Part shown: positions 22,201 through 32,941 of the stretch, piece by piece
Layout of the letters: every line of letters starts with the position of its first letter
Numbering within the stretch: the stretch's first letter is position 1
Assembly: GCA_029204225.1 (NCBI GenBank)
Contig: CM055102.1
Coordinates: forward strand, 35,336,585-35,400,584
From: Diphasiastrum complanatum
Taxonomy: Eukaryota; Streptophyta; Lycopodiopsida; Lycopodiales; Lycopodiaceae
Length of the DNA: 64,000 nt
Direction: 5' to 3'
Program-made: the position numbers and the translations under genes
The notes under the pieces: generated by a model
Database searches by the model: none
What the model was told of the DNA's origin: nothing
The model's input: the letters and a program-made list of their open reading frames with translations, nothing else

Positions 22201-24030
22201 CCATCAGATCCATCTTTTATTCATTTAACTTGACTTTCAGGCCTCTATTCAATTTAATTTCTAAAATAGCCTTAAAATTATTTTTATTTTACCTAGTGAA
22301 CTAAATATTGTCGCGCTCATCAAGTAGGAGTTACACACCCAGGGTGCCAAAGCCCTCGCACTTATTCTTCTATCTATTCTATGCCATTTGCATGGTGTCC
22401 CACCAAATGCCCAACAACTTGATCGGATTGTAACAATACCCAATCGAACATCTTTGATATAGTTGATCTGGCAGTATTGTTTTCCAATTGAAAATAAAAT
22501 TTTCTGCTTTGATTATTGAAAACCGGTCAATGTACAAATAGATGAAAGCACATAGAATGATAATGCCCATTGGCAAAGATTAATTAAGCTAAAGAGTGAT
22601 TGAAAATCATTTACATTGAAGTTAATCCAGAAACTAGCCTTATCACTAGAATCTCCAGACACTACTATCTAACACTATCATTAACATATCTGAAACACAA
22701 GTAAGAGGCAAAAGATCATTTTGTGTCATGGTTATTATAAGCATCTTATCAGCTATGGTAGTGTATGCTCCAGGGGTTTTAATGTCTTTGCTTGAAAGTT
22801 TGGTTGCCAAACTTGCATATTAGGTTAAAATCTTGGCAACAAATAACAATGTGTGTTAGTTGGATTGGAAATATAGATAAAATTGGCAATTTACCTAGGC
22901 TGCTGTTCTATGTATTATGACTTGAATGTCAGACTTATTTGATGGATCTGGAATGGAGTTTGTAGTGAGAGATTTTAGCAATTAATCTCGTCTTGTCAAT
23001 AGTTTGGTTAGATAGCATTGATAACGTGGTCATGAAAGTTTTTCTGGATAACAACGTTGATAATGCTTGCAATATCTATAGGTGGTTAGAAAGGCCATGA
23101 ATGAGAGCGAGATCATTTTGTGAAGCCATTTGGGTAGTAGCAGTCATTCTTGTGAAGCCGTTATAGTAATGGGAGTCAGAAACAACCTGGGATTGATATC
23201 GATGACTTGTGTATGTTATGACCTGGCCAAAAAGATGTATGCCAGAATTTTATGTGCATTGAGTAGATGATGCCTTTGAGCTAGGTCTGAAGATGTGCGT
23301 TCCTTTGTTGCTTGTGACGACAGGAGTGTTGATAGCAAATTCGCTCGTGCTGCTAGTATCACTTTAAGTAAGAATTTTACAAGACATCTGCATCCCCCTG
23401 AATCACCAGAATAGCCATCAGCAGCTAAAAATTATGTCAGCTCAAACATCGGCCGTTTGCTTCAATATCTAGAGTCTTCACAAAACAGTGTTTATAGATG
23501 CGTTCAATGATCCAGCCATAAAGAGGAAGGAGACAGATTTAAGACTACTTACTAGATCAATGATCTTCCATCTTAGCAATAAAGAGTTGTCCTGTTCTCT
23601 CAACCAGCTAATTCGAAATGACTGATCTTTCTAAGACCTTTCCATCTTTCTCTTCCGCAACCTGTTACAATCCAATTGTTCCAGCATTTTCGTATAGGTG
23701 AATCTTCACGCACACTTTTAAGCACAGTAATAAGAATTAACTTAAAGGGCGTTAGTCCTCTCCACATGTGCATACTCTCCAGATTATAGATTTTGGTTGA
23801 TCAGTTGGATTCAAATCCTAAGACAGACTACTTAAGTATATTGAGTTTGAATACTTAGTTTCCAGACTGAACTTGGAAAACAAGCCAACGCTTAATATTC
23901 TCTCCCAATCAGCACAATGATAAATACTTTGCTCCACCATCATGAACTAAATTAGCTTTCACTAAGGCACTTCGGTTGATTAAAATTTACTTTTTGCCAG
24001 AATGAGATATTGCTTCCTAAAATGAGGATT
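19230..24030. other. AT-rich region without supported genes
   Basis: The first 1.4 kb (19550-20500) is extremely AT-rich with T and A runs. At 21956-22213 (minus) there is a short charged frame (LNKKQQTQMEQMMTQLDEKL) that could be a decayed gag N-terminus, but nothing around it supports that. No other domain, LTR pair or RNA gene was recognised. Confidence 0.5.
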
Positions 24031-24104
24031 TGATGAAATTAAAATACATTTGGATTCTGATTCTGAATATTCAATCTTAGAACAAGAAGATCGGGAGGCT
24101 TACC

Positions 24105-24610
24105 CACTGTCGATTGCAGTGTTGCTGTCAGCAACGTCGACCTGGCTACACGGTAGAAACGAACTTGTGGCTCCAGACCTGCTACATCTATGGCTGACCA
24201 TGTTCGTGTGGCTATATCTAGCACCCCAACATTGTTGGAGTAAGCTCGATCCACACATTTCTGAAAACATACATCTGCGTGAGCAGTGTCCTTATCTAAC
24301 ATGATTAGCAACAGAATAGGTAAACGACTTGCAACTTATACATGAGAGTTAATAATGGCTTACTTCTGGTAAATGTATAGTCAATATATGTACTTTACAG
24401 TTCGCCTCTCGTCTCTAATCTTCTGAACAGTGCAATTGTATATCCCGCATATGCATGTCCTAACAGTGGACACCACCTGCAAGTGACCCTACAAATCTTG
24501 CAAATGTAAGATTCACGACTTTTGTGAGAAATGGAGACCTCTTACCCTGTTGCCAACGGTGACCGGCTCCCACTCCTGGGCCCTGGTTAACAGCTCAGAG
24601 CAATGTTAGG
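24105..24610 (-). other. possible downstream exons of the 26-kb gene
   Basis: Three exon-like pieces on the minus strand have good splice signals. About 24548-24605 encodes ELLTRAQEWEPVTVGN, ending at a strong donor (CAGG|GTAAGA). About 24390-24478 follows an acceptor TTGCAG. About 24110-24275 encodes GVLDIATRTWSAIDVAG between a TTTTCAG acceptor and a GTAAGC donor. The last piece resembles one blade of a Kelch repeat (V-L-D-x-A-T-x-T-W). Phases were not reconciled, so they may belong to the gene ending at 25003, to a separate gene, or to nothing. Confidence 0.3.
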
Positions 24611-24729
24611 TTGTTAATTCAGCACTTTTTTTAGCTAGTAAAAGTTAACATCAAGTAAAACATACTTGGTTTTGGTAAAGGATCCTCTTTTAAACACAAA
24701 TAACGATTTTAAAAAGTTCCTAACTATTT

Positions 24730-24985
24730 AATAGATGTAAAAAGGAATCTCTCAATGGAATAACGTAAAGCTTTCTTTTGAAAGTCGAACCCCAAGGATC
24801 TGTGAGAGCTTTGCGCAATTTCCAAATATAGCACAGGATCTTCATTAAATCTGCACCCGAATTCTCGTTCTGTGATCACCACCCGACATGTACGTTGGTA
24901 GGATGGTAGAACGACCAGAAGATTTTGCATGAGCATAACCAGACTCCGGTATCTGCTTTTGATCAACAGAATATTGGTTCATGAG
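24730..24985 (-). other. possible exon, unknown protein
   Basis: An open minus-strand stretch ending at 24724 (CRFNEDPVLYLEIAQ ... RYSIERFLFTSIK) lies between the acidic-repeat exon and the pieces at 24.1-24.6 kb. No domain was recognised. It is listed because its composition is protein-like and the same strand is coding on both sides. Confidence 0.25.
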
Positions 24986-25002
24986 TTTGATTGCTAATGG
25001 TG

Positions 25003-26206
25003 TCAGTAGCCGAAGTCGTCTTCGTCCGAGGAGTTCTCAGCTTGTAAGTTGTCTTTATCGGAGGAGTTCTCAGCTTGTAAGTCGTGTTCATCCGAGGAGT
25101 TCTCAGCTTGCAAGTCGTCTTCATCCGAGGAGGAGTCAGCCAACAAGTCATCAATATCAGCTTCTGTCATAAAATGTATTAACTTGACAAGGTGGTAACG
25201 CGGTTTGCATCCTTGAAGGAGCCTGCTCTCTATTACCATCAACTTCCGTCTGACGCCTGAAGCAAATGACAGAATGTCCACGAAATTTATGCCTAAAGGA
25301 AGCAACATTCTCTTGTGAAGATTCAACAGTCCATTTCTCTTCTGTTCGTACGTCGGAAATAGTCCAGACAAACACTTTCGGATCATAATAGTAGAGCTTG
25401 ATTGAGAATTTGAAGCTGAATCTAGGGTCAGCTTCATCAGATGTATCGGGAAGCCGTTCCATTGTGAACTCCGTGACCTCAACGTCCTGGAAAATTGGCC
25501 TCTGATCGCAGCTGCAGAATAAATGTTTTTCACATGTTTCGCACCACGCTGTGAATTTTACATCGTTGATGTCAAGATGATGACTCGAAGTCGGTTCCGT
25601 GGACTCCCAAATAGATGACTTGTTCAACTCCAGTTCCTCAAACTCCTGAAGCACCTCTTCATTTGAAATACATTGACTGTTCCATGCGACCAGTACGCTG
25701 CAATCATTATTCTCATCTGAAACGAGCACCGTGTTGTCAATGTCATCGGCCATGAGTTGCGGATTTGCTTCTTCGACATCATTTGCAGCTTTATGTGGGC
25801 TCTCTACATACAAGCTAATTACAACCATTGCACCAGGTTCCAGATTCTCCTCTTCACGAATATCAACCACAATGTTGAGAACCAGCGGAGTTTGTTCTGT
25901 CATTGATGTAGAACCTGCGTTTGCTCCAGCATCGATTACTACTTCACCAGCTTCAGACGTCGTTATATTCAAAGGCTGCTCCTCACCACTGGCCAAAGAA
26001 CTGCCTCCAACCGCGTGTAATGGGTCCATCAGATTAGGATGGCCAAACAGTGAATTTAAACCTACAATATTCTCCACAGGATCAGGAATTGCTTCTTCAC
26101 CACCACCAGGCAACGGTTGTTGATACTCCCATGGAACCCAAAAGTTTTGCACTTGGTGGGCGAAATTTTCTTCCTCCTCTGATTGTGACATTCCTCGCAC
26201 ATGCAC
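25003..26206 (-). CDS. unknown acidic protein, two exons, 11-residue repeats
   Basis: A 340-residue near-complete frame starts at Met 26206 (or the Met at 26188, MSQSEEEE). It is acidic and rich in Glu/Asp. It contains a possible small Cys cluster, WCETCEKHLFCSCDQRP, and a well-structured C-terminal half (FSIKLYYYDPKVFVWTISDV, ENVASFRHKFRGHSVICFRR). A 73-bp intron (25164-25236; donor GATG|GTAATA, acceptor ATGACAG|AAG) would join exon 1 in frame to an acidic tail built of four copies of DDLQAENSSDE, ending at 25003. A TATA box and a GA-microsatellite 5' leader precede the start. No stop or frameshift was found in exon 1, which argues for a living gene. I do not recognise the family. The intron is short for a plant and needs transcript support. 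Confidence 0.6.
25018..25140. repeat. 33-bp coding tandem repeat, about 4 copies
   Basis: The plus-strand unit GAGGAGTTCTCAGCTTG... repeats every 33 bp about four times, with few changes. On the minus strand it encodes DDLQAENSSDE-type units, keeping the frame. Confidence 0.85.
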
Positions 26207-26218
26207 GCACGCACGCAG

Positions 26219-26308
26219 ATCCCTCTCTCTCGCTCGCTCGCTCTCGCTCTCGCTCTCTCTCTCTCTCTCTCTCTCGCTCTGTGTCTCGTATATTGTTTAT
26301 ATATTGTG
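26219..26308 (-). promoter_or_regulatory. TATA box and GA microsatellite leader
   Basis: The minus strand reads ATATATAAAC at about 26295-26305, followed by a (GA)n/(GAGC)n leader at 26219-26282 just before the start codon of the 26-kb unknown gene. GA-rich 5' leaders are common in plant genes. Confidence 0.55.
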
Positions 26309-26309
26309 G

Positions 26310-26617
26310 GGGAGACGTGACTGTTGGTGAGAGCTGTATTGGAATTGGCAGGCGCCTCTCTTAAATTGGGGTTGCTTGGAATTAAGGACATATGGGTTTC
26401 CAATGGGGGCTAGAACCTCTTGACAACTTTGGATGCCAAACTAATGGATTGAGCCAACCCTTGGACGATAGATTAATGACACATGAAACTAGCCATGGTC
26501 TTAAACCTTGGCCAATAAACGAAGCATAATTCACGGAAGCTTTCATCTATGGCCAATAGAAATCCCTTTCAATCAATTAAAGTGCTCTTCGCCTATAGGG
26601 GTGCCTTGCACTTGGCA
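26310..26617. other. intergenic, nothing recognised
   Basis: Upstream region of the 26-kb gene, with no motif beyond the TATA box noted separately. Confidence 0.5.
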
Positions 26618-27652
26618 TTAGGGCCCTTTTGAACTCAAAGGGTCTCATAAGTGGAGTGAACATTTGGTAGATGAGGGCGAACTCTCCTCTTACAAATCTC
26701 TTTGGGGAGGAGTACACCTTGTCAAGCGAGTGGAAAGGCAAAGTAGCCGAACAAGGTTGGGAGCCATATGAGCCGTAACGTTCACATATAGTTCCTAATA
26801 AGCTAGACGAAGCAACGTTCTCGGGGAATCTCCAAGAACCATAAATTCTGAATTTTTCGCAAATTGTTGTGGGAAACAAATCATTGGGAAGAACAAACCA
26901 TTATTTAGAACAAATTGTACTTGGATTTTTGTGATGAATGGACCTCGCAGGAGATTAGATTTACTCGAAGGGCCTCTCGCTCTCGAGGAGCAAATGTCCC
27001 TTATGGAGGAAAACCATAACCTAGAAAAGAAACCAAGGGCCTCTTTTTTCACTCACTTAGTGATTTAATCCTTTTTAATTAAATCACTAATCAGTCCTAT
27101 GTGACATTTAGACCATGGGTGTAATATGAGTCAGTGTCTAGTGTAGCAAGGGTTTATGCTATGTTTAGTAAGGTGAAAAGGGGATTTTTGCCATATACTT
27201 AGTAGGGTGAAAATATGAATTAATCATAGGGGTGATTACAATGACATTTATTGAGTTAACTTTCAAACTTCATGGGCCATTTTGGCCATTGTTGTCATTG
27301 TTGACTTTTCATTTGACTTTTTGAATTACCAAATGTTGAAAAGAGAAGTTTTTTGGAGAGTAATGGCCTTTCAAATATTTGATTTTGAAACAAGAGAACT
27401 TCGTAATTTATGTTTGAAAGCTCAAAAATTCAAAATATTCAAAACCAGTATGGTATGAGGTAGAAATTTAAAGTATGGTCCCAGGTTAAAGTAGGGTTAG
27501 TGGGTTTGGAACCAATGTGGGTCCAAGTCAAATGTGTCATTGGCAGTGGACCATTGAGCCCTATGCGTTGCCTTTCCATTGGATACACAAAACATGATTA
27601 TAGTTAATAAAAATAAGAAAAGAAGCCCTTTTTGAGTTCAAAAGGGCCCTAA
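26618..27652. mobile_element. non-autonomous DNA element with 22-bp TIRs
   Basis: TTAGGGCCCTTTTGAACTCA AA at 26618-26639 is repeated exactly in inverted form at 27631-27652, 1,035 bp apart end to end. The inside has no coding frame. The TTA/TAA edges and G-rich TIR starting GGGCCC recall PIF/Harbinger MITEs (TTA/TAA target sites), but left TTA and right TAA are inverted rather than direct. They may therefore be part of the TIR and the superfamily stays open. Confidence 0.6.
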
Positions 27653-28261
27653 TGTGAATCATTACATTCATATAGTAAGGTTCTACATCTAAACGTGTCT
27701 ACACACAGTCTTCAAATACAATTTGCCTATTGTACTATCTTTTATATGTAGTTGAGGATCATGTCCCTTGATTGCCTCATTGATTAATGGTTGTATTATA
27801 TATATTTAATGATTGAAAAAAAAATCCTTCTAGAATAATGCTTTTGATGCCAAGATTAAAATTACTAGAATTGGATACACATCTTCGTGAAGGAAAGCCC
27901 AAGTGCTTCACTTATTCGACTAAAAGCATCAGCTTTATGATTAGTGGTGCACTTTATATACTAGGTCTCACAATCAAATAAGAGCATGAATTATACTAGG
28001 AAGCTCATATTTCTTAGATTCAATGGTATTTGTGATTGTCAAAAGCCATTGGTTTCTGATCTCGTAAGAGAACCAATCCAATTCAATAGTCACTTTTATT
28101 GGTTCTAACATTGTAAGTTTTACTTGAATGACACATTTCTACTGTAGCTAAAACAATCAAATTACTAGAGAATTAAAGCTTCCATTCAATTTTTCATTCC
28201 ATACAATTGGTTTACTAGACTTTTCTTCTTAGTCTTTCTTTAAGTTCAAAAGTTAAGAAGG
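27653..28261. other. AT-rich intergenic
   Basis: No gene or repeat recognised. Confidence 0.5.
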
Positions 28262-29030
28262 ATGTTGCTATCTTCCAAGGAGGCTATTTCTAGACTAGAA
28301 GATGTTCTATCTAAGGCAGATCTCCATAAAGCACATGTTAAAGTACAAAAGGACCTTAAGCTTTCGGGAAAAAAAGAAAATGTACCTTGCAAACCAAGCA
28401 TTGGAGGAGTAAAGGCGCGAAGATTTTTATCTAACCATTCAAGAAAGCCATCTAAGATGTGTTACTCTGTTTGGAGAGACATCATAGCTGCTACTCAAGA
28501 CTTTTTTCAGGAAGGGACAACAAGGGTGATGACAGTTGAAGTATGGACAAAATTAGATGATATGGTTAAAATATTACGAAAGGAAATATTTTCAAACAGT
28601 GACTTGCTGCTACAGAAAAGTTGTGTTGAGTTTGTGGATGCAGTTAAAGTGGCATGGGGAGAGGATCATATCACACATTACATGGTAAGCATTTTAAAAC
28701 AGATATCAAGTTAATATTTTATTTTGTTTTTTGAAGTTTACCAATTGATAAAAATTGTTGATATTTTGCAGCACATATTACGACACCATTCCTATCCTTA
28801 GCAGAAAATCATGGAAGTTTGAGTATATGGTCATCCCAAGGGATGGAAAAATTTCATTGGCAAGCAAGAGCAACATTTCATAAAAACACATAGCATGTGA
28901 CCTCAATGGTAGACATAGAAACATTCTTTAGCTATTTCAATGGTTCTATCGACGAGCACAAATACGACATCAAACAAAATCTACAAACTACATCAAGTTC
29001 AGAAAGGCATGCAAATTTATATATCAAGGG
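28262..29030 (+). pseudogene. intron-bearing gene remnant, WSSQGMEKFHW family
   Basis: The first exon (28262-28684) encodes about 140 residues ending GEDHITHYM, with a clear donor ATG|GTAAGC. After an 87-bp intron with a TTTTGCAG acceptor, a second part encodes FLSLAENHGSLSIWSSQGMEKFHWQARATFHKNT (28782-28890), followed by a stop. From memory, the combination H-I-T-x-Y-M, G-S-L-x-x-W-S-x-Q-G-x-E-K-x-H and x-A-x-x-x-F-x-x-x-T is the C-terminal signature of a family of large, mostly uncharacterised eukaryotic proteins that multiply in transposon-like fashion. That assignment is unverified. The frame after the acceptor does not match phase with exon 1, so a frameshift or another acceptor is needed. 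Confidence 0.5.
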
Positions 29031-29309
29031 AGGTAGATTGATAGACACAACATTGTACTATATATTTGTAAATTGTTTTGAAAAAAAAATACATTTCCAA
29101 TTGATTGAATGTATCTGTGTCTCCTTGCCATCTTCTTTTTCTTTTTCTAGTACCAATTGCTTTTTGTTGTCGTAGAGAATTCTCTTCTTGCAAATGGATC
29201 CAAAAGATATGCATTTTCTTTTTCTCGACATAATTCTATGTAGGTTGCATACAAAGCAAAATGAGCAGATCAGAGAATAGTATTCTTGGGTCCATAACCT
29301 AAAATCTTT

Positions 29310-30320
29310 AGACCAATTGAGCGTTTAACAAAAATTATTTTGTGGTTTAATGAACTTATGACCACCTAAGTAATGAGACAATGCCTTTACTGCCATAATA
29401 ATTGTTTCGCCTTGAGCACTGAACTTCGAATGGGCAACACAAATCTCGTGGTTTTTGAAAAAATTGAGATAATTTTCAAGGCTATTGTCCTTGTTAAATT
29501 TTCTTGAGTAGGTTTGAAAGCCACCTCGTCGAATGGCAAATTCATCAATAAGAACGGCCTCCTAAAAATATGAAAATTAAAATGCTAGTTCTTATGATGA
29601 ATATAAACAATATGAAAAACTAATTGCATGCATAAAAAATAAAAGAACTCACACATTCAACGGTATCCGCATCAATCAATTTGGGGTGGTCAATTATGTG
29701 ACCCTTTTGCGAGATTAACTCATTTGCTTGGTATATTTTTCGAGGCCCAAAACCAAGTTGGGTTTGAAAACAATGAACTCATCCTCTTAGGGAATATTTT
29801 TTTGATGTTTATGGGTTTTTGACAAAGACTGTTGCAAGCACTCTTCTGGACAAAGTGTATCATCATCAATCTCATCATCTACTCCAGGAACAATGTCATC
29901 ATACTCAAAATCAAGAATGTCAAAAAACTCACCTAATGTTTTGGCTAAAATACATAACACTTCATCTTCACGATAATAAAAAAAATTGCACAAGTCAGGT
30001 ACAGTGAGATAACTATCGTTATCTATGTAATATTTTGGTAAATAAAAAAAGGATCGTGAATGAATTTCATTTAATTCATCCATAGCACATTCGGTCTCTC
30101 CTACAAATGCAAATCGATTATCATTTGAGACAAAATCTATAATACTGTCATATTTTATGTCAGTTTCTTCAAGAAACTTGACTATATCCTTGATCTTCTG
30201 ATCTCGTGATGAGGAGAAAGGTGAAGTCTGAATGGAGCTTGAGCAATCCACTTCATCTGGGATCAAAATAATCAAATATCGGGCCCCTTTTTTGAGAATA
30301 ATCACAAAAATGATGGACAA
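29310..30320 (-). pseudogene. unknown acidic protein, two exons, frameshifted
   Basis: The minus-strand frame 29787-30320 (177 aa) is rich in Asp/Glu/Ile (FLEETDIKYDSIIDFVSND, FFDILDFEYDDIVPGVDDE). A TAA at 29787 and a frameshift near 29755 interrupt it. It then continues with PRKIYQANELISQKGHIIDH up to a donor TGT|GTGAGT near 29655. An acceptor TTTTTAG at about 29567 opens a second exon in the same phase (EAVLIDEFAIRRGGFQTYSR ... MAVKALSHYLGGHKFIKPQN, to about 29310). The match of phase and splice signals supports a real former gene. I recognise no domain. Confidence 0.5.
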
Positions 30321-30330
30321 TTTAGTCCTG

Positions 30331-30495
30331 GATTACAAGATCACGAGCGCGGTTATGTCTGCATTATTGTAGGAGGCTACTGAGAATCGCCTCACCACAC
30401 TCTTCAAAGATGCCTACTTGTGTGCCCAACATGCCAAGCGAGTGACACTCATGCCACGTGACTTATTGTTGGCTATGAGAATCAGAAAAATGTAG
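30331..30495 (+). pseudogene. histone H3 fold remnant (copy 2)
   Basis: Fifty-four codons align without gaps to the C-terminal half of histone H3. The helix-2 start SAVMSALL matches H3 SSAVMALQ, and a TAG replaces the Gln codon of [25 protein letters not shown] follows (H3: [20 protein letters not shown]), then [20 protein letters not shown] and a stop (H3: [20 protein letters not shown]). The N-terminal half is not found directly upstream. Canonical H3 is among the most conserved proteins known, so this amount of change marks either a fast-evolving variant lineage or a long-dead copy. It lies 2.6 kb from a second H3-like remnant. Confidence 0.75.
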
Positions 30496-30615
30496 ATTGA
30501 AAAATGTATAAAAAATGTACAAAAAATGTACAGTGTGTTCATATATAATAGAAGCCCTAAAGGCCAATTTTCTGTATTCATATGATGCAAATTATGTTAT
30601 GCAAATGTATGTAGT

Positions 30616-30884
30616 CTAGGATCTCATCATGGAGGAGCGCAAGAGTAAGTTCTCTGACCGGGTCAACACAAGATTTTTCATGCTCCTGCGTGATCACGGA
30701 GGAGCTCGAAAGATGACCCTTTGACTTGATCAGATCCCCAATTTTTGTGCTCCCACGTGATCATGGAGGAGTGCGAGAACTAGTAATTTGACTAGGCCAA
30801 AACTGCTCTTTTCGTGCTCTTGTGTGATCACGCAAGATTGCAAATAGAGGGGTTCTAACCTGGTCAAATTGTTAGCTCTCGCGC
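30616..30884. repeat. 67-bp tandem repeat, about 4 units
   Basis: Units start at about 30616, 30683, 30750 and 30817. Each carries a GCTCCTGCGTGATCACGGAG-like core with the palindrome TGATCA. Confidence 0.75.
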
Positions 30885-30923
30885 GTCTCCGTGACCTCTT
30901 TTTTGATGAGCAACAGTCAATTT

Positions 30924-30998
30924 CAATCATTATGAGCAATTTCAATTTCAATCATAATGAACAATTTCAATTTCAATCATAATGAGCAATTCCAATTT
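30924..30998. repeat. 25-bp tandem repeat, 3 units
   Basis: CAATCATAATGAGCAATTTC-type units at 30924, 30949 and 30974, almost identical. Confidence 0.85.
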
Positions 30999-30999
30999 C

Positions 31000-32190
31000 A
31001 ACACACAGTTTTGAGCTTTTTGTACATAATAGCCTTGCTCTCACTTGCTAGTAGAGTAGGCTTCAAAATTTTTGATGCAAAAATATGAGCATCGGATTCT
31101 TTGGAAAATGGGCTAGTGGCTGGTTTAATCGCTAGCCTAGACTCAAAGCCTAAGCTCAGATCATTTATTACTGTGCTTCTATGTTTTATTGTCTCCTTTT
31201 GCAAGCTCAACCTGTGCAACATGTTTGGACAATGACTTGCACTTTAGTAGCTCCTCATCTCCATTAGGACTATAGTTTTTCCTAATGCAGTAGATGTACT
31301 ACTTCGGAAAGTGTCCTATGTAGTGTGCCAAGGAAGCATCCTTGGAGTCACTCTCTTTGGCTTTTCTCACTCCCTTTGCTCTAGTTGCATAAGGATCGAT
31401 TTCGATGGCGTCCTATGTCCCCTCATCGGCTTTTGCAGTATCACTCAGGTTAATGCTTCCTTGCTTCCCCTCTAGTTGAGTGAAATTGTACTCTTGTGGT
31501 TTTTGGTGAGTCACCTCAGGAGGGGGACCGATGTTTTGGAGCTCTGTCAAGATGTTTGCCAATGCCATTTCGCATGTGGCCTCCTCATTTTTTGGAAGTA
31601 TTGGCTCCATTATGCAATTTCATTAGAGCACTTAGGTCCTCTCGCAGATGGAGGATATATTATAGGTCATGAAAAAAAATGTACTCTCTGCCATTGATGA
31701 TGATTGGAGAGAGGCTCCTGATTTGCAGTGATGTCTCGTTTGCCTCACAACTTTTTGGAGATGACTCAAATGCTTGCTACAAGGAGAGTGCTCTTTCTCC
31801 TTTTTCATTTATTGGCTGCTCCTCCTTAGCCTCGTTCATTTCATGGCATAGAATGGCCTCTTGTGAGTCAGCATGTGTTGGAACAGTTGTATGTTTAGAA
31901 AGCAAGAATACAAAGACCATCTCACCTGAAATGATCTTTGATCCTATGTTCAACAAATTGTCCCTACGCTGCTCCTCAACTGTCAAAATTCTATAGTCAT
32001 TTCTAGACAGATTACTCAAAAATCTATTGAGTCTAGCTACAAATGGTTTATCACCCTTCCATATGTATGTTAGTAAGTTGTATAGAATCCATGCAATATC
32101 ACAATCAGAAAGTCTTATACTATACGAAAAAAGTGTTGTATTCATGTAACTCATGGCAAATGAAACACTTTCGGTGTTAGCTCTGGCCAT
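31000..32190 (-). pseudogene. unknown gene, frameshifted
   Basis: It starts at Met 32190 and runs 137 codons (MNTTLFSYSIRLSDCDIAWI, FLSNLSRNDYRILTVEEQRR) to a stop at 31777. It then seems to go on in a shifted frame (CEANETSLQIRSLSPII), and at 31413-31610 as an acidic linker (ILTELQNIGPPPEV). The piece GVRKAKESDSKDASLAHYIG at about 31320-31380 would be its C-terminal part. A TATA box lies at 32406-32413. I recognise no domain. Its neighbour on the other strand (H3-like, start 32942) is divergently transcribed, so the two share an upstream region of about 750 bp. Confidence 0.45.
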
Positions 32191-32405
32191 AACTAGTGTA
32201 TCTATAGTGGCATAGAAGATGGAAAAAATCCTATATATCTGATGTTCAAATTATGTCCCAACTAGAAGTCTTGAAACCTCAATCCTAGCGTTCTCCATGA
32301 CGATAATGCAAAAAACTACTAATTCACAAAATGCGACTTATGCAAAAAAGTTCATGAACATAAAAATGCAAAACTAGAATTTGTGAAAATGAGGAAGGTC
32401 TCTCG

Positions 32406-32413
32406 TATTTATA
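32406..32413 (-). promoter_or_regulatory. TATA box, minus-strand gene
   Basis: CTATAAATACG on the minus strand, about 215 bp before the Met at 32190. Confidence 0.55.
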
Positions 32414-32751
32414 GTTTTGTTTTGAACAGTAAATTTTTTTGAACTATACTTTTGAACAATGGCTTTACATAAATACATACTCATATCGGTTTAGTACGCA
32501 TTTTGGCAAAATGAGAGGCATGAAATAAAATCGTACGCACAAATTCGATATGCGGACACATGCCATATGCCTATTAGTTGACAGTTGTCAGTCAGTTCCT
32601 GACACGTGTTAAGAGTCTTAATGACAGTCACTGATGTGTCAGAGGTCAAAGAATAACATGATGCCACTTATCGATGTATTTATTTTTACCAATAAAAATT
32701 TAACACGTGTATTTCAAGTTTGACTTCACATGTGTGGAATAACCTATACTG

Positions 32752-32760
32752 TATATAAAT
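32752..32760 (+). promoter_or_regulatory. TATA box of H3-like gene
   Basis: TATATAAAT lies 182 bp before the Met at 32942. A CACATGTGTGG motif and an ACACGTGT motif lie 20-55 bp further upstream (about 32703-32738). Confidence 0.6.
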
Positions 32761-32941
32761 TTCATTAAACCCCAATCTACACACTTTCTTTTTTTAGTTT
32801 TCTTATATCTGATTAGTGCGCACCTCTAGACGCCCGTAAGGTATCTATTTACTATTTGTGCATAAGTCCAATATTCATCTTATACAGTTTTAATTTATGA
32901 GCTTCATCACCATCTTTTTGAGCCATTGTCAGATCCTTGTT

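Noticed and set aside
22261-22450. TTTGGCACCCTGGGTG on minus strand as a third tRNA-Asp primer site
   Set aside because: It diverges from the tRNA-Asp complement after the first seven bases of the site, and no LTR end adjoins it.
26050-26364. Arg/Ser-rich frame on plus strand
   Set aside because: Produced by the CT/GA microsatellite and the antisense of the 26-kb gene start.
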